From Closterium sp. NIES-65 (Eukaryota > Streptophyta > Zygnematophyceae > Desmidiales > Closteriaceae): 64,000 bases of DNA. The position numbers and the translations under genes are program-made. Shown here piece after piece: positions 12,014 to 22,226 of this stretch (position 1 is the first letter of the stretch; the number at the start of each line of letters is the position of its first letter). Where the stretch lies: positions 501,001-565,000 of the forward strand of contig CANXME010000532.1 in assembly GCA_948144175.1 (NCBI GenBank). Reading direction: 5' to 3'. A model generated the notes under the pieces. The model had not been told where the DNA came from and did no database searches. It was given only the letters and a program-made list of their open reading frames with translations.

Positions 12014-12148
12014 TTAGTTAAAAAAAAAAAAGAATTTCATTTTTTTTAACCTACCTAGCCTACATGTTCTAAACTTTCCATTAAGAATGACTATCACATA
12101 CAAGGGTGGTCTCTGCTGTCCTGCACTACACCTTTCAACCTGCCTAGT

Positions 12149-14409
12149 CTACCCTACTGCCTTTTCTTCCTCCTCGTCCGACTCAGGCTCCGTGGAGTTG
12201 TTGCCCCAGAACCCATCTGCCTGGATGTCGTCGTCCACCTCCACCTCATGGGACAACTGGCACCTTCGGTGCGCTAGCACCAGTTTGTCTTCGCTCCCAT
12301 CAAGGGCGTTGCTGATGCCGCAAGTGAGGAAGGCTTTCTTGATGAGGTCGGCGGGCACCGCCTTCCAGGCCCGTGAAATCCACTTGAGCACCACCTCCGG
12401 AGGTGGTTTCTTGATGTTCCCTGCATCACACGGAGTGGGGCGGGGAAAACATGAGACAAGTAAACATGCATTCAAGCTCAAGATTTGCAGACGGGAGCAC
12501 ATGCCGTCACTCACCTGCCGGGGTCAGGATGTTCATGCCGTCCTCCTCAAACCAATTTTGGTACTGCTGACGAATGCTTGCTTTGAAGCTTTTGTTGATC
12601 GACACATCGAGGGGCTGCAGGTCTGCCGTGCAACCCGCCGGAATGATAGCAGGCACGATGTTGAGCGCCGCGAATCTCGCCTTGACTTCTGGTGTCAGGT
12701 GACCGCGATACGAGTCGAGCACCAGCATGGCGCTACGACTCTGCAGGCCGAATTTCGGCTTCAGGAACGGCACCACGCCCGTGTTGAGCCACTCGATGAC
12801 GCCTGCGGCCTCCATCCACCCGTTGGCTTGGCAGCCGACCACAACATCTGCACGCAACGAAAAAGAACAGTTAACGACTCAGGTAGTAACGGGAATAAAC
12901 ACGGTGGACGATCACTTACCGTTCGGGAAGTCACCCTTGGGGAGTGTCTTGCGCTTGAAAAACACCCACGGCTTCAGCTTCTCGCCCGTCGCCGTGCACG
13001 CAAGCATGACGGTCACTCTCTCCTTCTGGTACCCACCGCTGCGAATGGGCACCGACCTCACGCCCGTCTGCTCCACGGTGGTCGTCGCCGGCATCTCTAA
13101 CCACAGCGGTGTCTGGTCGGCGTTGATGATGTAGCGGTTGTCAATGTCGTATTCGTGACGGGCGTCACGTACGTACTGCCAAAAATCATTGCACTGCTCA
13201 GCCACGTCTGCAGAACAGGGAGAAAGGTACATACAGTAAACCAAATTAGTATGACGCATAGGAGACATGCGAAAAAAACTAAGCGCAATCGGGTACCCAC
13301 CAAAATCAGCAGTAAACGACCCACTTACGCTCCTGTGTTTTCTGTGCCACCTTTGTTTTCATGCGCACGCTGAGGTTCCACCGCCTGCGGAACCGCTCCG
13401 TCCACCGCTGACTGGCTTTCCACTTGACGTCCGGGTATAGAACCTTCATCACTTCTTTGGACCACTCTTGCAGCCGGCCGACCGAAACCGCAACTCCGCG
13501 GCGTCGCCAGTCGAGGAGTTGCGCGTACACCTTTAACTCCATGGGGCGGTACCAAGACGACCTCCCGCGCCCGTGAAGTCGCATCCGTGCTCCGTGTGCA
13601 GCCTTGAGCGCATCCGCTTGGGCTTTCCATTCTGTCAGACATTTTCGGTGAATGCCTGACTCCCGCGCCACTTCGCTCACCGAAGCCGCAAGCTCGAGCC
13701 GCACGAGCCACCTCAACTTCTCCTGGGCGGTGTAGGACTGCCGCTTATGTTGATTCAGCTTGTGCCTGGGGGAGGGGGGGCGGGCATCTCGATTCTCGGT
13801 AGACGGGTGGGGGCGTTTTTTATTAAGGGGCGGATATGTCGGTACCGGCATCTTCGCGCGTGGTGCGTCGCGCCACCAGGACTCCACACCGTCCTCGTCC
13901 TCGTCACGGTCGGGGAACACGTCTTCCTCGTCGCCCGCTGCACCGTCGCCACCAGCTTCACCGTCGCCTCCAGCTTCGCCGGCGCCGCTGTCATGTTTAT
14001 CGGTAGCCACATCATCGTCGGCGCCCACAGCCGACTCATCCCACGCGCAGGATTCTGGTTGTCCCCACCGTGGTGCAGTCGCTGGAGCTTGGATGCGTGC
14101 ATCGCGGGCCTTCGGTGTGTCCGCTTCAGCCAACCATTCGTCGAACGTGGCTGGTAAATACAGTTGGAGCACGGGCCGTTGGTGAGCACCTGCCGTGGCA
14201 AAAGCAGGCGGATTCGGAGGAGCGGGAGGTGCGGGAGGAGCGGGTGGAGCAGGGGGTGCAGGGGGAGCAGGAGGAGCAGGGGGTGCAGGGGGATCCGGTG
14301 GCACTGGAGGCGCTGGTGGCTCACGGGTATACCACCCGTCTTCGGTAAGTCGCCATGTGCGGCGTGGCTTTTTCTTGAAGAGGATGCTCGTCCCACTAAA
14401 TTCCGCCAT
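12149..14409 (-). CDS. Pogo-like transposase (CENP-B-type HTH, DDE_1), four exons
   Basis: Cut-and-paste transposase predicted to bind the element ends in the nucleus and catalyse DNA cleavage and strand transfer. Exons on the minus strand: 14409-13329, 13207-12920, 12847-12515, 12420-12149. All three introns have GT(A/G)AGT donors and CAG acceptors and the phase is kept at each join, giving 657 residues with no interruption. An N-terminal basic patch and a (PPA)n run encoded by a GGAGCAGGG array precede an acidic linker. A psq/CENP-B HTH pair lies at about 224-352 (KLRWLVRLELAASVSEVARE; WTERFRRRWNLS). The catalytic acids are D391 (NADQTP), D501 (LVLDSYRGH) and D537 in LQPLD (D532 is an alternative). 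The C-terminus has the typical KKAFLTCGISNALDG segment and an acidic tail. The ATG lies 23 bp from the copia B1 insertion, which separates it from its own promoter side. Host-domesticated status is unlikely because the TIRs and TA duplication are present. Confidence 0.9.
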
Positions 14410-14432
14410 GGCTTCGCCTGCCAGGCGGGGTT

Positions 14433-14565
14433 TGTCAAACATTATATATGTTATGCTTGTGTAGGCTACAGTGGGTTAGCCTATAGGGGGTACACAATTC
14501 TAGGGTTTCCTACTTGTACTCATTTCACTGCTAGTTCATTCATTCCCTGTTCGCTTATTCTCACA
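14433..14565 (+). repeat. 5' LTR of copia B1
   Basis: 133 bp, TGTCAAAC...TTCTCACA, identical to 21305-21437. Followed at once by the PBS-like TGGTATAGAGCGGG at 14566. Confidence 0.92.
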
Positions 14566-14639
14566 TGGTATAGAGCGGGTCCTTCTACGGACCGTTTTTT
14601 TTTTTGGGCCCACCGAAGCGCCCCCCGAGGCGCGATCTT

Positions 14640-15260
14640 TTTTTTAGCGACCCCTCGGGTCGCCATTTCCCCTGCGGCCCCGCCGCCTTCACTGACGCGG
14701 CCCCGCCGCCCTCTCTGTCGCGGCCCCGCCGCCTGCTCTCACGCGGCCCCGCCCCGGCTTCTACGCGGCCCCGCCCCGGCTTTCACGCGGCCCCGCCGAC
14801 GGCTTTGTCGCGGCCCCGCCCAGGCCCTTACGCGGCTACGCCGCCTGCTCTCACGCGGCCCCGCCCCGGCTCCTTCGCGGCCCCGCCACCTGCTCTCGCG
14901 CGGCCCCGCCCCGGCTTCTACGCGGCCCCGCCCCGGCTTTCACGCGGCCCCGCCGACGGCTTTGTCGCGGCCCCGCCCAGGCCCTTACGCGGCTCCGCCG
15001 CCTGCTCTCACGCGGCCCCGCCCCGGCTCCTTCGCGGCCCCGCCACCTGCTCTCGCGCGGCCCCGCCCCGGCTTCTACGCGGCCCCGCCCCGGCTTTCAC
15101 GCGGCCCCGCCGACGGCTCTGTCGCGGCCCCGCCCAGGCCCTTACGCGGCCCCGCCGCCTGCCCCCGTCGCGGCCCGGTCACCTCCTGACGGCCCCGCCG
15201 TCCCTTCGTGACGGCCCCGCCGTCCCTTCTTGACGGCCCCGCCGTCCCCTCCTGACGGCT
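14640..15260 (+). repeat. GC-rich leader minisatellite with a 157-bp higher-order unit
   Basis: Short CACGCGGCCCCGCC modules are arranged in a larger unit. The marker GACGGCTTTGTCGCGG recurs at 14798, 14955 and (as GACGGCTCTG) 15112, exactly 157 bp apart. From about 15190 a second module, GACGGCCCCGCCGTCCC, repeats three to four times. The array lies between the PBS and the gag side of B1. Open frames through it are by-products of GC content. Confidence 0.85.
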
Positions 15261-15781
15261 CCTGCCGTCCCCTTCTACCGGCCCCGCAACTCCACCTGCT
15301 GGCCCCGCCGCTGCACCTACCGGCCCCCCACCACCCACCCCCCCTTTTCCCGTCGCCCGTCGCGGCTCCTTCGGGGGCCGCAAGCGGCCCCCTCAGGTCA
15401 CCTCGACAGGCGACGGGAGAGGCCAGCAGAGGGGTGGCAGGTGTGTGGCCTCCCCTGCTTCTCCTCCTCCTTCATCTCCCACTGCAGCCGCCGAGCCGCC
15501 GGGTCGCTGAGCTGCTGAGCTGCAGTTGCTGCCGAGCCGCCCTGCCGCCGAGCCGCCGAGTCACCGAGCTGCTGAGCTGCAGTTGCTGCTGAGCCGCCTT
15601 GCCGCCGAGCCGCCCGAGTCGCCCGAGCTGCCGAGCCGCTGGGTCGCCGAGCCTACTCTTCCCACCACTGGTGAGCTCTTGCCCTGCTCGCACACTGCGC
15701 GTCGCCTGCTTGCCTGCCTGCCTGCCTTTTGGCTTGCCTGGCTGCCTGCCTCCCTGCTGCTAGTCCTGCACCTGCTTCTAC

Positions 15782-18215
15782 TTGCGGAGCCACATGCAGC
15801 CCCAGCGACGCCGGCGTGAGTCCCTCACGCCCCAGCAGCTGCGTGAGTGGTACGCTGGTTGGGGCTGTAGGGGTGGCGACGCTACTCCTACTACCACTCC
15901 TGCTGCTTCTACTCGTGGTGGCGGCCAGATGCAGCTCCCGCGACCCTCTCGCGTGTCTCTCACGCCTCGCCAGCTTCGTGAGTGGTACGCTCAGAGTGGA
16001 GGGTCTCTCAGTGCTGTTCGCTGCTCTTACGTGATTCGCACTGGTACTCGGACTGGTCAGCCTTGTGGGACACGTAGTCATACACCGTCCCGCTGCTTCG
16101 CCCGTCTGAGCGACGCCTGGCGTACCGTGTTTGGCGACGAGGCTGAGCTTCCCGACTGGGTGGAGTTACTTAGGCAGAGGGTAGATATATATGCTCTTGA
16201 CTATGATGCTATTCTCACTGCCATGTATGCATTGCCTACTAGTGCTGACAGTGCCGGTCACCTGTGCGTCCCGCCTGACCCAGGTATAGGACCTGCTGCT
16301 CTAGCTACTGGTGAGGCTGCTGCTCTGGGTGCTAGTGAGTCTCCTGCTCCAGGTACAGGTGCGGCTGCTGCTCTAGGTGCTAGTGAGTCTGCTTCCTCAG
16401 GTGCGGGTGAGGCTGCCCTCTCAGGTACCGCGTTGGCTTCGGCCTCCCTCACCTTTACACTTGACTCTGGGGCTTCTCGCTCCTTCTTTCGGGACCGCAC
16501 CACACTCACGCCGCTTGGTCGGCCGGTTGCAGTCTCCCTGGCTGACCCCTCTGGGGGTCCTGTCCTCGCTCACTTCTCCACTGTCCTCCCGTGTCCGGCT
16601 GCCCCCTCGGGCACCCTGTCTGGCCTGTACCTCCCCTCGTTCTCGACGAACTTGGTAAGTGGTGCAGACCTACAGGATGCGGGGGTTCACCAGTTCACTC
16701 CTGCGAGTCAGCGGGTGACCCACTGCACGGACGCACGCACAGGCCGGCACCTGGCCACGTTCTCGCGTCGGCCGGGGTCGAGCCTCTACACCCTGACCAC
16801 TGAGTCTCCTCCTGTCCCCGCGTCCGGTCAGGTAGCAGCGTCGGGTCAGGTGTTTGCTGCTGCGTCCAGGTCTGGTCCTGAGTCTGCCCCCTGTACTTGT
16901 CGCCTCCTGTCTCACGAGACTCTCCTGTGGCACCACCGTCTTGGTCACCCCTCCTTGCCTCGTCTTCGGAGCATGGCTTCCCGTGTCCTTGTCTCTGGTC
17001 TTCCCCAGTCTCTCCCTCCTCTCCCCTCCGGGCCAGGACCTTCCTGTGTCCCCTGTGTCGAGGGTCGCCTCCGGGCTACTCCTCACTCCTCCCACTTCCC
17101 CCCGACAGAGGCTCCCCTGCAGACGCTTCACATGGATGTGTGGGGCCCAGCCCCCGTCCGTGGGCAGGGTTACGAGCGCTACTTCCTGTTGGTGGTTGAC
17201 GACTACTCGCGTTACACCACAGTCCTCCCCTTGCGCAGCAAGGGTGAGGTCACTGAGGTGCTGATCGACTGGATCCGCGAGGCTCGTCTCCAGCTCAGGA
17301 AGAGCTTCGGCTCGGACTTTCCTGTTCTGCGTCTGCACTCTGACAGAGGCGGAGAGTTCTCTTCTCGCCTTCTGCGAGACTACTGTCGTGCACGGGGGAT
17401 CCGCCAGACCTTCACGCTTCCGGACTCACCACAGCAAAATGGGATTGCTGAGCGCCGCATTGGCATGGTCATGGATGTCGCTCGTACGTCCATGATGCAT
17501 GCGGCTGCCCCTTATTTTCTGTGGCCGTTTGCGGTGAGGTACGCGGCGCATCAGCTCAACCTTCACCCCCGGGTCTCTCGGCCTGCGATGTCCCCAGCCT
17601 TGCTGTGGACGGGGAAGGTTGGCGATGCGTCTGTGTTCCGTGTCTGGGGATCTCGGGCGTTTGTCCGCGACTTGTCTGCGGACAAGCTGTCCCCTCGTGC
17701 TGCTCCCTGTGTCTTCCTTGGCTTCCCCACTGACGCCCCAGGGTGGCAGTTTTACCACCCCTCCTCTCGTCGTGTTCTGTCCTCCCAGGACGTCACGTTC
17801 GACGAGTCAGTCCCCTTCTACCGTCTCTTCCCCTACCGCACTCCTTCCCTCCCCCCTCCCCCGGACTTCCTTGTGCCGGTTCCCCCCCCGGTAGACCCCC
17901 TCCCCCCTCAGGTTCCTGCCCCCTCAGGTGTGTCCCAGGTAGACGCCGTTGACCCGGTCGAGGTTACTGGTGACTCTGGTGCTGCTGCGGGTGCTGAGCC
18001 TGGGGGTGCTGACTCTGGGGGTGCTGTGCGCGGGGGTGCTGAGCCTGGGGGTGCTACTGCTGGGGGTGCTGGGCCTGAGGGTGCTACTGCGGAGGGTGCG
18101 GAGCCTGGGGGTGCTGAGCCGGGGGGTGCTGTGCCTGGAGGTGCTGGGTCTGGGGGTGCTGGGTCGGGAGCTGCTGAGCCTGGGGGTGCTGCGTCTGGAG
18201 CTGCTGAGCCCGGAG
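15782..18215 (+). mobile_element. Copia B1 protease and integrase block
   Basis: Fossil coding block. It opens with two copies of an arginine-rich LTP(Q/R)QLREWYA segment, then Ala/Gly repeats, the protease site (TLDSGASRSFF), a GAG-pre-integrase HHCC finger (WHHRLGHPSLPRLRSM...CVPC) and the integrase DDE core (LHMDVWGPAP, LRLHSDRGGEFSS, SPQQNGIAERRIG), followed by the copia VFRVWGSRAFVRD and CVFLGFP motifs. Confidence 0.85.
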
Positions 18216-18860
18216 TTTCTCCTGCTGCTGCGTCTCGCCGGGAGCCCCTCTCTCCACAGGAGCTGCGCGAGTGGTTCGCTCGCCGCTGGAGGCGTGCTGC
18301 TGAGTCTGGAGGTGCTGCTGGAGCTGGAGCCGGAGCTTCTTCGACCGTCGAGGGTGCGGGTGCTGCCGGTCCCGGAGCTCCTGGACCTGCGGGTCCTCCT
18401 GGAGCTGGAGCTGCTGAGGGCGTCGGTGCTGAGCCTACTGCTGTTGGTCCTGCCGCTGGAGGTGTGGGTGGCGCTGGTGCTGTCGCTGAGGGTGCTGGTG
18501 CTGTCCCTGCTGCGTCTGGAGCTGCTGAGCCTGGGGTTTCTCCTGCTGCTGCGTCTCGCCGGGAGCCCCTCTCTCCACAGGAGCTGCGCGAGTGGTACGC
18601 TCGCCGCTGGAGGCGTGCTGCTGAGTCTGGAGGTGCTGCTGGAGCTGGAGCTGGAGCTTCTTCGACCGTCGAGGGTGCGGGTGCTGCCGGTTCCGGAGCT
18701 GCTGGACCTGCGGGTCCTCCTGGAGCTGGAGGTGCTGAGGGCGTTGGTGCTGAGCCTACTGCTGTTGGTCCTGCCGCTGGAGGTGTGGGTGGCGCTGGTG
18801 CTGTCGCTGCGGGTACTGGTGCTGTCCCTGCTGAGTCTGGAGCTGCCGCGCGGCCTCGGC
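18000..18860 (+). repeat. Pentapeptide-coding linker repeats and a 321-bp tandem duplication in B1
   Basis: 18000-18210 is a GGGGGTGCTGAGCCT-type array coding for GGAEP/GGAxx pentapeptides. From about 18217 a 321-bp unit (107 codons, in frame) is present twice; the same REPLSPQELREW segment begins at 18240 and again at 18561. The region links integrase to RT. Confidence 0.85.
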
Positions 18861-19099
18861 CGTACTTCGTTCCGCTCCTACAGCAGGTTCTTGGTCTTTC
18901 TCCTTCGGTAGAGTGTCCACAGCCTGTCCAGTCGCAGTCACTGTTGGAGCCTTCCTCTCCTCTGCCTGCTCCCTCTCCTTACACTGGTCCTACTGGAGGT
19001 CTTGCTGAGCGTCGTGAGCCTGCGTCTCGTCCCGCGTCGCCTGTTCGTGCTGCTCGCGCTAGTGGTCGCGGTTCACGTCAGCGTCCTCCTCCTGTCCCT

Positions 19100-21098
19100 G
19101 GCACGCACCGGATGTCTCTGCGTCCGTCCACTGCTCCTCTGCGTGCCCCTTTGCCTTCTCCTCCTGAGTCCTCTCTTCCTGCGCTTGCCGACCCTGAGTC
19201 GGACTCTCTTCGCGCTGCCAGTCCTACTGTCACGCGTCTGCTTGCTACTGTCGTCACTGACCCCTCTTTTGAGTCCACTGCTGCGTCTGCTCTAGTCGCT
19301 GAGCTCGTTGACTTTGCTGCTCGCTGTCGTCTCGACTACGCTGCTGGTCTTGTTACTGAGTCTGCGTCTGTCTGTCCTCCGTCCGTCGGGGGTGAGTGTG
19401 CTCTTGGCACGGACGTCCTAGAGGACAGACAGGAGGAGTTACAGTGTCTAGCGGCTGCTTCACCTCATCTCGCGTCTGTACTGCTTGCCCCTGAGGGAGA
19501 CCCGGATGCACTAGACATCCCGACTCCGCGTTCTTACGCGGAGGCCGTAGAGGGTCCCTACTCCTCTCAGTGGCAGGCAGCTATGGATGCAGAGATGGCT
19601 TCCTGGAAGTCCACAGGCACCTACGTTGACGCAGTTCCCCCTCCTGGGGCGAACATCGTCAGTGGCATGTGGATCTTCCGGGTGAAGCGGCCGCCGGGCT
19701 CTCCACCTGTCTTCAAGGCGCGGTACGTTGCTCGTGGCTTCAGTCAGCGGCAGGGAGTTGACTACTTTCAGACCTTCTCTCCCACCCCGAAGATGACCAC
19801 TCTTCGGGTGCTGCTGCACATAGCCGCTCAGCGCGACTACGAGCTTCACTCTCTTGACTTCAGCACTGCGTTCCTGCAGGGTAGCCTGCACGAGGAGATC
19901 TGGCTGCGCCGTCCACCTGGCTTCACTGGGACTTTCCCTCTTGGCACCCAGTGGAGCCTCCGACGGCCAGTCTACGGTCTCCGCCAGGCACCACGTGAGT
20001 GGCACGACACACTGAGGACTACGCTTGCGGCTCTTGGGTTTGCTCCTTCTACTGCTGACCCGTCGCTGTTTCTGCGCACCGACACTTCACTGCCGCCGTT
20101 CTACATCCTCGTGTACGTCGACGACTTGGTCTTTGCCACAGCGGACACTGCTGGACTCGCCCACGTGAAGTCCGAACTGCTGAAGAGACACACGTGCACA
20201 GACCTGGGTGAACTGCGCAGCTACCTTGGCTTGCAGATCACTCGGGACAGAGCACGCCGCACCATTACCTTGACTCAGTCACACATGGTGCAGCAGGTCC
20301 TTCAGCGGTTCGGACTTCACGTACTCCTCGCCTCAGGCCACTCCTCTGCCTACTCGCCACTCACTCTCAGCTCTGCCTTCGGATGAGTCCGTAGAGTCGA
20401 GTGGTCCGTATGCAGAGCTTGTTGGCTGCCTCATGTACCTGATGACCTGCACACGACCTGACCTTGCATATCCTCTGAGCATTCTTGCACGCTATGTTGC
20501 TCCTGGGAGACACAGACCAGAGCACATGGCTGCAGCGAAGAGGGTATTGCGCTACCTGTGCAGTACGTCGGGCATGGGGCTTGTGCTTGGAGGGCGGAGT
20601 CCAGTGGTCCTTACCGGCCACGCGGACGCTTCTTGGGCTGACGACCAGGCTACGCAGCGGTCGTCACAGGGTTACACCTTCAGCCTTGGTTCCGGCTCTG
20701 TCTCGTGGCGGTCTACTCGCTCGTCTTCAGTTCTCGGCTCCAGTTGTGAGGCTGAGATCTACGCCGGGGCCATGGCTGCACAGGAGCTTCGCTGGCTCAC
20801 CTACCTGCTGACTGACCTTGGAGAGCCGCCTCGTTCTCCTCCAGTGCTGTACGTAGACAACAAGGCCATGCTGGCCTTGTGTCGAGAGCAGCGCTTGGAG
20901 CACAGAACGAAGCACATTGCTCTCCGCTACTTCCTTGCTCGTGAGCTGCAGCAGCGTGGTCAGTTGCGACTTGCGTACGTGGCCTCTGAGGCCAACACTG
21001 CTGATGTGTTCACCAAGGCACTCGCGCCTTGTGATCATCAGCGCTTTTGCACCCAGCTGGGTCTTGTGTCTGTCTTGCCTCACTTGCTCTCCTCTTGA
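19100..21098 (+). mobile_element. Copia B1 reverse transcriptase and RNase H block
   Basis: Fossil coding block. RT shows GMWIFRVKRPPG, KARYVARGFSQR, FSPTPKMTTLR, LDFSTAFLQG, YGLRQAPREWHDTL and the catalytic YVDDL. RNase H shows LTGHADASWADD, SSCEAEIYAGAMAAQEL, LYVDNKAMLAL and EHRTKHIALRYF, ending in the ANTADVFTKAL motif. It is about 99 percent the same by eye as the corresponding part of B2. Confidence 0.88.
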
Positions 21099-21113
21099 CT
21101 TCACTTGTACTGT

Positions 21114-21161
21114 GACATATATATATACCTGCTCTTGCTTGTCTAGTTTTATATATATGTC
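21114..21161 (+). other. Predicted 3' stem-loop of copia B1
   Basis: GACATATATATA (21114-21125) pairs perfectly with TATATATATGTC (21150-21161) around a loop with the conserved CCTGCTCTTGCTTGT. It lies just after the end of the RNase H frame. Similar structures occur in B2, D1 and D2. Confidence 0.6.
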
Positions 21162-21304
21162 TGTACTCCTGCATGTGAACTGGCCTCTGGCCCTGCTCTT
21201 GTGCTCGGACTGTGTGGTGACTTTGTGATCCACCCTGAGCTTGCTTTGCTTTGCTTGACTGGTCTTGTGACCCCTTGTTCTCCCCCACTTTGCCTATGGG
21301 GGTG

Positions 21305-21437
21305 TGTCAAACATTATATATGTTATGCTTGTGTAGGCTACAGTGGGTTAGCCTATAGGGGGTACACAATTCTAGGGTTTCCTACTTGTACTCATTTCAC
21401 TGCTAGTTCATTCATTCCCTGTTCGCTTATTCTCACA
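21305..21437 (+). repeat. 3' LTR of copia B1
   Basis: Identical to 14433-14565. Preceded by the purine tract CTATGGGGGTG and followed by the GGGTT target duplication. Confidence 0.92.
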
Positions 21438-21442
21438 GGGTT

Positions 21443-21974
21443 GACAAGGAACTGAATGAAAAAATAAGAGAAGAGGGTGAAGAAATGGGCAACGACGGTG
21501 ACCCCTGCTGTGTGACGGCTCGGGTTCCTCGTCGATGACAGGCAGGAAACCCCCGCCCACTCCCGTAGAGGCGCCTGCGTGGCAGCATCTACGCTGCGCT
21601 GGCAGAGAATCTTGCCGAACCTTCGAGATGGTTCTGCCCGAATGCACATGCCTCGCAGCGCATGCGGCTCTGATTGGGCCGCACGACAACATCATCGTCA
21701 CGGCTGTCACATTCTATGTTTCCAGACAACATTGTGCGGTGGTAAACCGAACCGCTGCGGTTTCTGCCTGAAAACCATGCACGATCCCACTTGGTGCATG
21801 GTCGGTTGAATTCGCCTTATTGAGAGCTTCACAATGGTGTGTTCAAAATTGATTTTCATTTTTCCCTTTATACAAGCGCATGCGCTTATAAATCTGACTC
21901 AATTATAAGCGCACCCCCCCAAAAAACAATGTTTTATTATAAGCGCAGGTGCGCTTCTATCCGGGGTATTACGG
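21443..21974 (-). other. Right part of the pogo-like element: 5' leader and terminal repeats
   Basis: No exon is recognised here; on the minus strand it lies upstream of the transposase ATG and probably holds its promoter. The right-hand subterminal repeats include AAGCGCATGCGCTT (21874-21887), TTATAAGCGCACC near 21904 and the TIR ending at 21974. Confidence 0.7.
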
Positions 21975-21976
21975 TA

Positions 21977-22221
21977 TTGAGTTGGCGAAATAGGCGAAGA
22001 AGTTACTGAGTAATTGAAGAAGAGTTGAATGAGAAATGGTTGATATTGGTGGATACAAGCAAGGATGATAAAGCATGCAAGGTCGAATGTCGGAAAGTAC
22101 TTCGTGGGACTAGAAAGTAGATCAAGTAGAGTGCCACGTGGCACTAGGAAATCTAGGAAGATAAGGATAAGGGTGAGTTGGAAAGTACTGTTCGGAATGA
22201 ACAGTAAACCCCCCCTTAACA
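21977..22221 (-). repeat. Part of the right (5') LTR of the chromovirus
   Basis: From about 21985 this aligns with 1399-1648, ending in CCTTAACA and then CTGAT (22222-22226), the right target duplication. Confidence 0.85.
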
Positions 22222-22226
22222 CTGAT

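Larger units (their letters stand above)
14433..21437 (+). mobile_element. Ty1/copia element B1, young, nearly whole in structure
   Basis: Both LTRs are 133 bp (14433-14565 and 21305-21437) and identical base for base. GGGTT flanks the element on both sides (14428-14432 and 21438-21442). A PBS-like TGGTATAGAGC follows the left LTR and a TATGGGGGTG purine tract precedes the right one. Parts seen are a GC-rich leader array, a short gag-side region, protease, integrase, a long Ala/Gly-rich linker, RT and RNase H. It is broken, with about two or three breaks. Identical LTRs imply very recent insertion. It lies in the 5' leader of the pogo-like transposase gene. Confidence 0.92.
11881..21974 (-). 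mobile_element. Pogo-like (Tc1/mariner) DNA transposon, split by copia B1
   Basis: The ends form 25-bp terminal inverted repeats (CCGTATGGCCCCGGATAGAA on the left; CCGTAATACCCCGGATAGAA on the opposite strand at the right) differing at three positions. TA stands just outside both ends (11879-11880 and 21975-21976), the target site of Tc1/mariner elements. Inside each end are repeated AAGCGCA motifs and one perfect AAGCGCATGCGCTT palindrome. Without the 7,010-bp copia B1 insertion plus its duplication the element is about 3.1 kb, usual for pogo/Tigger elements. It encodes one transposase on the minus strand. Left flank is the copia A1 leader and right flank is the chromovirus LTR. Confidence 0.88.
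1158..22221 (-). mobile_element. Ty3/gypsy chromovirus, broken, split by nested insertions
   Basis: The element reads on the minus strand. The left (3') LTR is 1158-1648, the purine tract RC lies at 1649-1661, the pol and gag blocks occupy about 1700-6230, a primer-binding site RC is at 6268-6280, and part of the right (5') LTR is at 21977-22221. CTGAT flanks both outer ends (1153-1157 and 22222-22226). The LTRs share the TGTTA...TAACA ends. Order gag-PR-RT-RNaseH-IN-chromodomain is that of a chromovirus. It is broken, with roughly five or more breaks, and contains copia A1 and the pogo-like element. Aligned by eye, the shared LTR part differs at about 2 percent of sites, so the insertion is fairly recent. 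Confidence 0.88.

Noticed and set aside
12087-13134. Long plus-strand open frames over the transposase gene
   Set aside because: They are antisense shadows of the minus-strand transposase exons, which have domains and matched splice sites.
14604-15592. Two long plus-strand frames rich in Arg/Pro/Ala
   Set aside because: They run through a GC-rich tandem array in the copia leader and simply translate the repeat in different frames.
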